64,000 bases of DNA from Protofrankia sp963555925 (GTDB lineage: Bacteria > Actinomycetota > Actinomycetes > Frankiales > Frankiaceae). Below, in pieces: positions 50,432-58,840 of this stretch. The stretch lies in assembly GCA_963555925.1 (NCBI GenBank), contig CAUVXJ010000107.1, positions 1 through 64,000 on the forward strand, in the 5' to 3' direction. Made by a program: the position numbers and the translations under genes. Every line of letters begins with the position of its first letter. The first letter of the stretch is position 1. Below the pieces are notes generated by a model. The model worked only from the letters and a program-made list of their open reading frames with translations, did not search any database and had not been told where the DNA came from.

Positions 50432-51640
50432 ATGGACATCCCCAGGATCATCAGCGTAGACGATCATGTGATCGAACCCCCGACGCTCTGGTCGGACCGC
50501 CTGCCCGCGAGGTATGCCGACCGTGGGCCCCGCCTCGAGCGCCGACACGGTCGAATGATCTTCGACGGGGGCCTGAAGTTCAGCGAGGAGCAGCATCCCG
50601 ACGCGGGTCCGGTCGACCTGTGGCTCTACGACGATCTGGTCTCGCCCCTGCCGCGTGGGATGGCCCAGGTCGGGTATCTCGACGAGCCCTCGGCAAGGTC
50701 GGTGACCTACGACGACATCGTCGCAGGCTGCTGGCAACAGGATGCTCGGCTGGCGGCGATGGACCACAACCACACCGAGGCCAGCCTCTCGTTTCCCAGC
50801 TTCTCCCGTTTCTGTGGCCAGACGTTCCTGGAGCGGGAGGACAAGGAGCTTGCGCTGCTCTGCGTCCAGGCCTACAACGACTGGATGATCGACGACTGGT
50901 CCGGCGGCGCCGCCTACGGCCGGCTCATCCCGTGCACCCTCGTTCCGCTGTGGGATCCCGAACTCGCGGCGGCGGAGATTCTCCGGTGCGCAGGGAAGGG
51001 CTCGCATGCGGTTGCCTTTTCCGAGAGCCCGGTCCCGTTGGGCCTCCCCAGTATCTACGGCTCGCACTGGGAGCCGTTCTTCCGCGCGTGCGACGAAACC
51101 GACACTGTAATCAACATGCATATCGGATCGTCGTCACAGATGGCGCTGACGGCGCCCGATGCTCCGCTTGAGGCGGGCATGGCATTGACCGCCGAGAATT
51201 CCGTGCACGCGTTCGTGGACTGGCTGTGCTCGGGTGTCCTCGTGCGCCACCCCAATATCAAGATCGCGCTTTCCGAGGGTCAGGTCGGCTGGATGCCATT
51301 CATGATTGAGCGACTGGACTCCGTGTGGGAGCGCAGCCACTACTACGGCAACAAGCTCCGGGAAGCGCTGCCCGAGCCGCCGAGTTCCTACATCGCCGGT
51401 CGAGTCTACGGCTGCATCTTCGACGACATTCATGGCCTGGCGAGCCGCGACGTCGTCGGCATGGGACAGATCATGTTCGAGACCGACTACCCGCACTCGG
51501 ACTCCACGTTCCCTCACTCGCGTGAGACCGCCGAGAAGATCGTCACTGCTGCCCGGCTCAACGAGCACGAGACTTGGCAACTGCTCCGGGGCAACGCCAT
51601 CGAGTGTCTCGGCCTGAAGCGCATCGGAATCACCAGGTGA
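50432..51640 (+). CDS. Amidohydrolase_2-family protein, paralogue 2
   Basis: A 402-residue protein clearly related to the upstream gene. It has D10-x-H12 (ISVDDHVIEPP), NMHIGSSSQ, and ETDYPHSDSTFPHSRE as metal-site regions. The central helix block is longer than in its relatives (ERSHYYGNKLREALPEPPSS). It follows 29 bp after paralogue 1 with GGAGAG before the ATG. Having two different copies side by side suggests either a heteromer or two steps with similar substrates. Confidence 0.9.
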   Translation: MDIPRIISVDDHVIEPPTLWSDRLPARYADRGPRLERRHGRMIFDGGLKFSEEQHPDAGPVDLWLYDDLVSPLPRGMAQVGYLDEPSARSVTYDDIVAGCWQQDARLAAMDHNHTEASLSFPSFSRFCGQTFLEREDKELALLCVQAYNDWMIDDWSGGAAYGRLIPCTLVPLWDPELAAAEILRCAGKGSHAVAFSESPVPLGLPSIYGSHWEPFFRACDETDTVINMHIGSSSQMALTAPDAPLEAGMALTAENSVHAFVDWLCSGVLVRHPNIKIALSEGQVGWMPFMIERLDSVWERSHYYGNKLREALPEPPSSYIAGRVYGCIFDDIHGLASRDVVGMGQIMFETDYPHSDSTFPHSRETAEKIVTAARLNEHETWQLLRGNAIECLGLKRIGITR

Positions 51641-51689
51641 CTCGTCGGCGTGGAGATTCGGCAGTCGGCATGGGGATGGAGACCTCAGC

Positions 51690-54134
51690 ATGGTGGTGAA
51701 GAAAAGAACGTCCCAGGAGCTGTTGACCAGGCGCCCCCGCGCTCCTCACAAGGTGGGCGTCTGCATGGAGTTCGCCGGGGGCACCAACCTCATCCAGGAC
51801 TTCTACGACGGCATCCGGCTCGCCTTCTCCGAGGCGGAGGAGCGCGGCGACGTCGACCGCACCATCGAGCTCGTCATCCGCGAGGTCCAGGGACCGATGC
51901 GGGGTACCAGCTCCGTCGTCGTCGACGCCTGGCGAGAGCTCGTCCACGACGAGGACTGCCTCGCCATCATCGGACCCGTGGTCACCGAGGCCAATCTGGC
52001 TCTCGTCGACGAGGTCAACCGCACGGGCGTGCCGACCATCAGCTTCTGTGCCACCTTCGACTGGGCCGGCCCCTACGCCTTCGCGCTGCAGAACGGTGGA
52101 TTCCCGGACGAGGCAGTGCTCCTCGCCGGCTACCTCGCGTCCCAGGGAATCACCCGCGTCGCGTCGTTCCGCGAGGACGGGATCATCGGCGAGGAGTACG
52201 GCGCCGCCTTCCGTGCCGCGGCCAAGCGCTATGGCCTCACCCTCGTCACCGACCACGTCGTCGGTCTGTTCAACACCTATGAGCCGGTCGAGCCCGTGTT
52301 GCGGGCAGCTCACGAAACAGGCGCCGAGTGCATCGTCGTCCTCTCCGCCTATGGCACGCTGGGCCCCGTCCGCGCCGCGGTCACGGCGATCAGCGACGAG
52401 CTCGGCTGGAACCCCGTGAAGGTCCAGAACACCACGTGGGTCGCCATCACCGCGTTCGGGGGCGCAGGTGACTACGACCAGGCCGCGCTCATCGCGGACT
52501 TCGACGGCTGGATCGGGCTCGACCAGATCCACGAGGGCAACCGGCACTTCCAGGATGTCCTGTTCCGCTTCGAGAAGCGCTTCGGTCGCAGACCCTTCCA
52601 CGCCTACGCGGCTCTCGGCTTCGACCACGGCTTCGTCGTCGCGAACGCACTGGGCCGGATGCGGCCCCCGTCGGCCCAGGGGCTCACCGACGCCCTCGAG
52701 CGCACCCGGATGGTTCCGGCGTGCATCGGTGGACCGGGCACCGTCATCAGCTTCGGACCGTACGACCACCGCGGCTACAAGGGCGACTACATCGTCCTGC
52801 GCACCATCGCCGACGGTATCGAACAGCTGGTCGACGTGACGTGGGCAGACCTGCTGCCGGCCTCGCCACTGGGCATCGGCGCGCAGAACGCCGCTGGCGC
52901 GGACGCCGTTGGTGCGGACGCCGCTGGTGCGAGCCACGCCGTGTCCGGTGCCGGCACCCGCTACAGCCTCGTCGGCGACCGGACGCCCTTTCGCATCGGC
53001 GTGCTGCAGGACTGGGCGCTGTGGGCGCCGGTCGAGAAGTGGTATGACGGCCTGCGCCTTGCGTTCGCCGAGGCCCTCGAATCGGGGCTCCTGGACCGCG
53101 ATGTCGAACTGGTCGTCCGCGAGGTCGAAGGCCCGCCGGACGGCGCTGCCGCCGGTGTCGTCCGCGCGTGGCGGGACCTGGTCCACAAGGAGAAGGTCCT
53201 CGGGGTCGTCGGTCCGTTCATCACCGACCTGACCCGCATCCTGCGGGACGAGATCGAACGGACGCGCGTCCCGGTGATCTCCTACTGCGCGACGACGAAA
53301 TTCGCCGGGGATTTCTGCTTCCAGACGCCCAACGGCACGTTCGCCGACGAGACCTTCCACATCGCGCGTCATCTCCTGCGCCGCGGTGTGAGGCGGGTCG
53401 GAGTGGTCCGTGAGGACAACCCCATCGGCGACGAGTACTACGACTGGTTCCGCCTGCACGCCCGCACCCTCGGCCTACAGGTCACCAGCGATCAGATCGT
53501 GTCACCGCGCGTCACCGGTGAGGAGATGGACACCGCGCTGCGGGCCGTCCGTGCATCGGGTGCACAGGGCGTCGCCCACCTGGGATACGGACTGTCCTTC
53601 TACGCCGTGCTGGCGCAGATGGCCCGCCACGTCAGCGAGGGCTGGGACGTCCCCCGAGTCACGATCACCACCTGGGTGCTGTGTAGCGGGATGGACCAGG
53701 AGCTCGGCAGCCCGGCCCTGATGAACCTCCCCGCGCCTGCCGACCTGCTTGAAGGCTGGGTCGGGGTCGACCTCCCGCACGAGGGCAACAAGGTCTTCCA
53801 GGGCTTCCAGGACCGCTACGTCGCACGTTTCGGGGGTGCGAAGCCTTACGGCTGCTACCCCGCGCACATGTACGACATGGGCCGGGTGCTCGCCGAGGGT
53901 ATCGCCCGCTCACGTCCGGTCACGCCCGAGGGCCTTGCGAAGGGACTGGAGAAGGTCCGGATGGTACCGGCGACGATGGGAGCCCCAGGTACGGTGCTGG
54001 GCTTCGGGCCCTACGACCACCGTGGTTACAAGGGATCCGACTACCTCGTCCTACGCACCGTGCTCGGCGGCCGGGAGGGCCTCGTCGAGGAGCTCATGCC
54101 AGGGTTCTCCGACCGGCCGACGGCGCTGAGATGA
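51690..54134 (+). CDS. Tandem-duplicated periplasmic-binding-protein-like protein without signal peptide
   Basis: Two type I periplasmic-binding folds (LivJ/branched-chain-amino-acid receptor type) lie in tandem in 814 residues. Domain 1 (about 20-375) and domain 2 (about 430-810) share the blocks E-L-V-x-R-E-V, the A-W-R-x-L-V-H stretch, S-x-C-A-T, R-E-D and FGPYDHRGYKG. The linker carries GADAVGADAAGA from 15-bp repeats. The start MVVKKRTSQELLTRRPRAPHKVG has no hydrophobic leader and no lipobox, so it is probably cytoplasmic. Normal family members are single and exported. It is the third gene of the amidohydrolase operon. It could be a ligand sensor, or a degenerate transporter part. Confidence 0.85.
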   Translation: MVVKKRTSQELLTRRPRAPHKVGVCMEFAGGTNLIQDFYDGIRLAFSEAEERGDVDRTIELVIREVQGPMRGTSSVVVDAWRELVHDEDCLAIIGPVVTEANLALVDEVNRTGVPTISFCATFDWAGPYAFALQNGGFPDEAVLLAGYLASQGITRVASFREDGIIGEEYGAAFRAAAKRYGLTLVTDHVVGLFNTYEPVEPVLRAAHETGAECIVVLSAYGTLGPVRAAVTAISDELGWNPVKVQNTTWVAITAFGGAGDYDQAALIADFDGWIGLDQIHEGNRHFQDVLFRFEKRFGRRPFHAYAALGFDHGFVVANALGRMRPPSAQGLTDALERTRMVPACIGGPGTVISFGPYDHRGYKGDYIVLRTIADGIEQLVDVTWADLLPASPLGIGAQNAAGADAVGADAAGASHAVSGAGTRYSLVGDRTPFRIGVLQDWALWAPVEKWYDGLRLAFAEALESGLLDRDVELVVREVEGPPDGAAAGVVRAWRDLVHKEKVLGVVGPFITDLTRILRDEIERTRVPVISYCATTKFAGDFCFQTPNGTFADETFHIARHLLRRGVRRVGVVREDNPIGDEYYDWFRLHARTLGLQVTSDQIVSPRVTGEEMDTALRAVRASGAQGVAHLGYGLSFYAVLAQMARHVSEGWDVPRVTITTWVLCSGMDQELGSPALMNLPAPADLLEGWVGVDLPHEGNKVFQGFQDRYVARFGGAKPYGCYPAHMYDMGRVLAEGIARSRPVTPEGLAKGLEKVRMVPATMGAPGTVLGFGPYDHRGYKGSDYLVLRTVLGGREGLVEELMPGFSDRPTALR

Positions 54135-54170
54135 TGTTCTCTCCGCGACGAAGACCGCGCCCCAGTGCGG

Positions 54171-55289
54171 TCACGGCCGGGCCTTGCCACCGGCGAACGC
54201 AGCGGGCAGACCCATGGCCACCGCGACCGTCTCGCGGTGCTCGGTCGGACTGCCGTGCAGCGCCTGGTTGCTCACGGCGCGCCGGTAATAGCGATGCGCC
54301 GGGTGCTCCCACGTGAAGCCGATGCCGCCGAGGACCTGGATGCACCCGGCCGTGACCGCCACCGCGTTCTCGGTGGCGCAGGCCTGCGCCATCGCGGCCG
54401 CGGTGGCCGGGTCCTCGCCGGTGTCGGCGACCCGCAGCGCGTAGGTCGACACCGAGCGTGCCGCCTCGACGGCGACCAGCATGTCCGCGCAGCGGTGCTT
54501 GATCGCCTGGAACGACCCGATGGGCCGGCCGAACTGGTGGCGGACCTTCGCGTAGGCCACCGCGGTGTCCAGCGCCCAGGAGGCGACGCCGACGCTCTCC
54601 GCCGCCAGGGCGATGCTGAGGGCCTGGGATGCGGCGGCCAGGCACGGCGACGCCTCGCTGGACAGCACCGTCGCCGGGCCGTCGATCGCCAGGTCCGCCA
54701 GCCGGCGGGTGAGGTCCAGCGTGGCGAGCGGGGTGGCCACGATCGAGCTGCTCGGCACGGCCAGCAGCTCGCCGTCCGCGCTCGCGACGAGGACGAGGTC
54801 CGCCCCCGCCCCGTCGAGAACCATCGAGGCGCGGCCGCGGGCGACGTTCCCGTCGTGCTCCACCCGGGCGTCCAGGGACACCGTCGCGGTGAATGCGCCG
54901 GACACGATGGCGGGGAGGTGCTCCCGGTCACCCGCGATGTGCAGCGCTGTCGTGGCGAGCACGATGCTCGACAGGAACGGCACGCACGCCAGCGAACGTC
55001 CCAGCTCTTCGAGGACGACGCCCACCTCGGCCCATCCCGCGCCCGCGCCACCGAGCTTCGCCGGGATCGCGAGGCCCAGGGCGCCCATGTCTGCGAGCGC
55101 CCGCCACAGCGTGGGGTCGGGGCGGTCCTGCCCCTGTTCCTGCCCCTGTTCCTGCCCCTGTTCCTGCCCCTGTTCCTGCCCCTGTTCCGGTCCCTGGTCA
55201 CGCAGCAGCTCCTGCACGCCGCGGCGCAGGGCGTTCTGCTCCTCGGTCAGCGCAAGATCCACGGTTGCTCGCCCGGCGGCGGCACTCAC
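54171..55289 (-). CDS. Acyl-CoA dehydrogenase, small type with Gln/Glu repeat
   Basis: A 372-residue small-type ACAD. GTG at 55289 overlaps the SDR stop as GTGA and gives the typical start MSAAAGRATVDLALTEEQNALRRGVQELL. Inserted after this helix is a run of EQGQ units encoded by five 12-bp repeats. The end has FGRPIGSFQAIKHRCADMLV and QVLGGIGFTWEHPAHRYYRRA. Like the protein at 42012 it lacks the S-E-P-x-A-G-S-D motif. It would probably pair with a large-type partner. It lies downstream of the SDR and P450 genes. Confidence 0.88.
   Translation of the reverse strand: MSAAAGRATVDLALTEEQNALRRGVQELLRDQGPEQGQEQGQEQGQEQGQEQGQDRPDPTLWRALADMGALGLAIPAKLGGAGAGWAEVGVVLEELGRSLACVPFLSSIVLATTALHIAGDREHLPAIVSGAFTATVSLDARVEHDGNVARGRASMVLDGAGADLVLVASADGELLAVPSSSIVATPLATLDLTRRLADLAIDGPATVLSSEASPCLAAASQALSIALAAESVGVASWALDTAVAYAKVRHQFGRPIGSFQAIKHRCADMLVAVEAARSVSTYALRVADTGEDPATAAAMAQACATENAVAVTAGCIQVLGGIGFTWEHPAHRYYRRAVSNQALHGSPTEHRETVAVAMGLPAAFAGGKARP
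55127..55188. repeat. 12-bp tandem repeat, five copies
   Basis: CCTGCCCCTGTT is repeated perfectly at 55127, 55139, 55151, 55163 and 55175. On the minus strand it encodes an in-frame (EQGQ) run in the N-terminal domain of the acyl-CoA dehydrogenase. It lies where a loop between the first helices is expected. Confidence 0.95.
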
Positions 55290-56146
55290 GGCTTGTTGGT
55301 GTTGCCCGCGTCGACCGCGAGCTGGACTCCGGTGACGTAGCGAGCCTCGTCGGAGGCCAGCCACAGCATCGCGTGGGAGACGTCGCGCTCGGGGATCGCG
55401 CCCACGGGTACGTAGTCGCCGCCGGGCTCGGTGTCGAGATCGGGGAGCATGTTCGTCGCACCGAGCAGCGCCGTGGGGTTCGCCATGAAGATCGGCATCG
55501 CGGTCTCGGCCCCACCGATGCCCATGCCCGGGCTGGCGACCCCGGTGGGGTGCACCGTGTTGACACGGATGCGGTGCGGCGCCAGCTCGTTCGCGAAGGC
55601 CTTCATCAGCCCGACGACTCCGTGCTTACTGGCGACGTAGTGCGCGTAGGGCAGCTGACCGCGGATGCCCGCCGCCGAGCTGGTGATCGTGATGGTGCCG
55701 CCCCGCCCGGCCTCGATCATCGACGGCACGGTGCACACGATGGTGTTCCACACGCCCTTGAGGTTGGTGTCGATGATCGCGTCGTAAACGTCGTCCTCGA
55801 TCTCCCAGGACCGCTCGTGAAAGGTGATGATTCCTGCGTTGGCGAGCACGGCGTCGACCCGCCCGAAAGCCTCGAGGCCGGCGTCGACAGCCGCCTGGAC
55901 CTGGTCGCGATGGCGGACGTCGGCGACCGCGGTGACACACTGTCGGCCAGCCTTCTCGACCAGCGCCTTGGTCTCCTCGAGGTCTTCCGGCGAGGGGTAC
56001 GGGTAGCCCACCCGGGGGTGGATCTCGGCGCACGCGTCGACGGCGACGACGTCGGCACCCTCCTCGGCGAAGCGAACCGCGTGCGACCGGCCCTGCCCCT
56101 GACCGGCGCCGGTGATGAAGACGACCTTGTCGGCGACTCTGCCCAT
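55286..56146 (-). CDS. SDR-family oxidoreductase of the mycofactocin-dependent type
   Basis: A 286-residue short-chain dehydrogenase. The cofactor loop is FITGAGQGQGRSHAVRFAEEGADVVAVD, and the catalytic residues are S in TSSAAG and Y/K in YVASKHG. The insertion after the second strand (IHPRVGYPYPSPEDLEETKALVEKAGRQC) is characteristic of the mycofactocin-coupled SDR group, which hold a non-exchangeable NAD and pass electrons to mycofactocin. The ATG at 56146 has GGGAG before it. The gene follows the P450 gene by 32 bp and couples to the ACAD by GTGA. It would oxidise a secondary alcohol made by the P450. No mycofactocin genes lie in this window. Confidence 0.9.
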   Translation of the reverse strand: MGRVADKVVFITGAGQGQGRSHAVRFAEEGADVVAVDACAEIHPRVGYPYPSPEDLEETKALVEKAGRQCVTAVADVRHRDQVQAAVDAGLEAFGRVDAVLANAGIITFHERSWEIEDDVYDAIIDTNLKGVWNTIVCTVPSMIEAGRGGTITITSSAAGIRGQLPYAHYVASKHGVVGLMKAFANELAPHRIRVNTVHPTGVASPGMGIGGAETAMPIFMANPTALLGATNMLPDLDTEPGGDYVPVGAIPERDVSHAMLWLASDEARYVTGVQLAVDAGNTNKP

Positions 56147-56178
56147 GTCTGCTCCCTCGGAAGATGTTGCGTGGACAG

Positions 56179-57411
56179 TCACACCAGGTACGAGAACGGG
56201 GTCGGTTCGACCGGGCCGCTCGGTGTCGTGAACGGCAGACTGATCCAGCCGTTGACGATCCCGATGCTCGGGTACCGCTGCGCCGACGCCTCGTCGACGA
56301 CGTACTCCGGCATCCGCCGCAGCATCTCTTCGAGGACGATCCGCATCTCCAGACGCGCGAACGTGGACCCCAGGCAGCGGTGGATACCCAGACCGAATGC
56401 CTGGTGGCGGTTCGGGAACCGGGTGAGGTCGATCGACTCGGGATCGTCGAAAGCCTCCGGATCCCGGTTGGCCGCGGCCATGGAGAGCAGGACACGATCC
56501 CCCTGGGGGATGTCGGTCCCGCTGAGGGTGACGGGGCAGGTGGCTGTACGAGCCAGCGCCTGCGTCGGGGTGAAGTAGCGCAGGAACTCCTCGCAGGCGT
56601 TGGGGATGAGGGAAGGGTCGGCCGCCAACCTGGCTCTCTCGTCGGGGTGCTGGTGGAGCCACAGCAGCGCGTTGGCCATCAGGGAGGTGGTCGTGTCGAC
56701 GCCGCCGATGAGGATCAGCGACGAGATCTCGAGGATCTCCTGATCGGTCAGCGCCCTGCCGTTGACCTCGGCCTGCACCAGCATGGTGAGCAGGTCGTCC
56801 TGCGGCTCGATGCGCCGCGCCGCGGCCGTCTCCCCGAGCTTGACGATGACCGTGAAGTACATCGCGAGGGCCTCGTCGTGTCCGGGGCTGCCGGGTGCCT
56901 CGTAGACCATCCGGTGCATCGGCTCGGCGTAGATCGCCCAGTCGGCGAGCGGGAGGCCGAGCAGGTGCGCGGTGAAGACGCCGGGCACGGGGTTGAGCAG
57001 GTCCAGGACGAGGTCACCGCTCCCCTTGGCCACGATCGGGTTGAGGAAGGCCGTCGTGAGATCGCGGATCTTCTGCTCGTAGCGTCTCGACGCGGCGGGG
57101 GAGAAGTGCGGGTTGAGCAGCTGCCGGAAACCGGTGTACTCGGGTGGGTCCATCTCGATAGGGGTCTGCTTCAGTGGAGCAGACGGGATCGCGACGCCGC
57201 CGGAGTGGTTCCCGTCCTCGTCGACAGCGTGGTGGGACGAGAAGGCAGCGTCGTCGAGGAACGCCGTCTTCACGTCCTCGTAGCGGGTGAGCAGCCAGAA
57301 GCCGTCGTAGGCGGGGACGTGTGACACCGGACAGGTCCGACGCAGGTCCGCGTGGATCTGCGCCCAGTGCTCGGCGTAGCCGGCGGAGTGGTGATCGTAG
57401 GTCGTGCTCAC
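56179..57411 (-). CDS. Cytochrome P450
   Basis: A 410-residue bacterial P450. The heme ligand region is AFGLGIHRCLGSTFAR, the oxygen-binding I-helix is LILIGGVDTTTSL, and the K-helix E-x-x-R is in CEEFLRYF. It would need a ferredoxin and reductase for electrons; neither is next to it. The GTG at 57411 gives MSTTYDHHSAGYAEHW; an upstream ATG would add 36 unlikely residues. It is the first gene of a group with the mycofactocin-type SDR and an ACAD, and is divergent from the third amidohydrolase. It may hydroxylate the starting substrate of the pathway. Confidence 0.95.
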   Translation of the reverse strand: MSTTYDHHSAGYAEHWAQIHADLRRTCPVSHVPAYDGFWLLTRYEDVKTAFLDDAAFSSHHAVDEDGNHSGGVAIPSAPLKQTPIEMDPPEYTGFRQLLNPHFSPAASRRYEQKIRDLTTAFLNPIVAKGSGDLVLDLLNPVPGVFTAHLLGLPLADWAIYAEPMHRMVYEAPGSPGHDEALAMYFTVIVKLGETAAARRIEPQDDLLTMLVQAEVNGRALTDQEILEISSLILIGGVDTTTSLMANALLWLHQHPDERARLAADPSLIPNACEEFLRYFTPTQALARTATCPVTLSGTDIPQGDRVLLSMAAANRDPEAFDDPESIDLTRFPNRHQAFGLGIHRCLGSTFARLEMRIVLEEMLRRMPEYVVDEASAQRYPSIGIVNGWISLPFTTPSGPVEPTPFSYLV

Positions 57412-57586
57412 GCCTGCACGTAACCACGTCCACCCGCCGGTGCGTAGCGGTGCCGGTGAGATGGCTCTTCTCATCCCCAGGGCTGGACGTGGCGCGGCGG
57501 GCACGCCTGACCGCGCCATGAGGAGCGCATCCCTCGTCGACGCCGAGCAACGACCGAACGCCGGTCACGCTCGGGCGCTGAGAAGC

Positions 57587-57599
57587 GGGTTCCGAACCC
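57587..57599. promoter_or_regulatory. Palindrome between P450 and amidohydrolase genes
   Basis: GGGTTCCGAACCC is a perfect 13-bp inverted repeat with 1-nt centre. It lies 37 bp before the amidohydrolase start in a divergent promoter region of 224 bp, a typical place for a TetR-type operator. Confidence 0.45.
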
Positions 57600-57635
57600 T
57601 TGTTCCGCCCCCGGTCGGCGAGCGAGAGTGGACAG

Positions 57636-58769
57636 ATGATCAGCCTGTTCAGCGTCGACGACCACATCATCGAGCCGCCCGGTGTGTGGCAGGACCGGGT
57701 TCCGGAGAAGTTCAGGGCCACCGCGCCCCAGGTGCGCGAGGAGCCCGACGGTACGCAGTACTGGACCTACGAGGACACCCGCGAGGCGACCATGGGCCTC
57801 AACGCCGTTGCCGGCAAGCCGATCGAGACCTGGGGGCTGGAGCCCAAGCGTTTCGAGGATATGATCCCCGCGTGTTATGACCCGGTGGCCCGCGCTCGGG
57901 AGCTCCTGTCGCAGGGCGTCTGCGCCTCGGTCGCCTTCCCGTCTCTGCCCAGGTTCGGTGGCGCACTGTTCGCGTCCTTCAAGGACAAGGAGCTGGCCGC
58001 CGCCTGCGTCCGGGCCTGGAACGACTTCGTCCTCGACGAGTGGTGCCCCGCCGGTCCGCGCGGGCTCTACGTCCCCATGACGATCGCGCCCCTATGGGAC
58101 CCGCAGGCCGCCGCTGCCGAGCTGCGCCGCTGTGTCGCGAACGGTGCCCGGGCGATCTGCCTGCCGGAGAACCCAGCCCCGCTCGGCCTTCCGTCCTACT
58201 GGCAGGCCGACTGGGACCCGCTGTGGCAGGCAGTCACCGAGACGGGTGTGCCGGCGTGCATGCACATCGGCTCCAGCGGCCAGCTCTACATGGGCTCTGC
58301 CGACTCGTCCTTCGCGGTGCCGATCGCGACGATGGCCGTCGCCTCGTGGGTCTGCGCGGTCGACATCTCGATGAGCCCGGTCTTCGCGAAGTTCCCGGAC
58401 GTGCAGATCGTGTGGTCCGAGGGCGGCATCGGGTGGGTGCCCGCGGCGCTCGAGCGAGCGGACCGCCAGTGGGAGCGCCACCGCTACTGGTCGCATCTGC
58501 CGAACGACGTCCTGCCCAGCGAGGTGTTCAGGCGCAACTTCACCTTCTGCATGATCGAAGAGCCGTGGGGCCTCGAGCAGCGCGGCCAGGTCGGCGTCGA
58601 CCGCATCGTCTGGGAGGCCGACTTCCCCCACGCGGACACGCCCTACCCCCACGTCCAGAAGGTCGTGACGGAGCTGTTCGCGGGCGTGTCCGCCGAAGAC
58701 CGGGCCGCCATCACCCACCGCAACGCCGAGCGTCTCTTCGGCTGGGAGATGGCGGAGCTGCCCACCTGA
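57636..58769 (+). CDS. Amidohydrolase_2-family protein, paralogue 3
   Basis: A 377-residue protein closely similar to paralogue 1 (MISLFSVDDHIIEPPGVW against MFDLFSVDDHIIEHAKVW). It has D8-x-H10, the shared NAVAGKPIETWGLEPKRFEDM, CMHIGSSGQ, GGIGWVPAALERADRQWER and EADFPHADTPYPH, where the aspartate of the third metal region is in a D-F-P instead of a D-Y-P setting. The ATG at 57636 was chosen for that match. It is alone on its strand between two minus-strand gene groups. The substrate would be of the same class as for paralogues 1 and 2. Confidence 0.9.
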   Translation: MISLFSVDDHIIEPPGVWQDRVPEKFRATAPQVREEPDGTQYWTYEDTREATMGLNAVAGKPIETWGLEPKRFEDMIPACYDPVARARELLSQGVCASVAFPSLPRFGGALFASFKDKELAAACVRAWNDFVLDEWCPAGPRGLYVPMTIAPLWDPQAAAAELRRCVANGARAICLPENPAPLGLPSYWQADWDPLWQAVTETGVPACMHIGSSGQLYMGSADSSFAVPIATMAVASWVCAVDISMSPVFAKFPDVQIVWSEGGIGWVPAALERADRQWERHRYWSHLPNDVLPSEVFRRNFTFCMIEEPWGLEQRGQVGVDRIVWEADFPHADTPYPHVQKVVTELFAGVSAEDRAAITHRNAERLFGWEMAELPT

Positions 58770-58840
58770 TCACCTGGACGGGGCCGCCCGCGGCCAGCGT
58801 CGGCGACGGTACGGGGCGGTCGGACGGGCGGTCGGACGCC

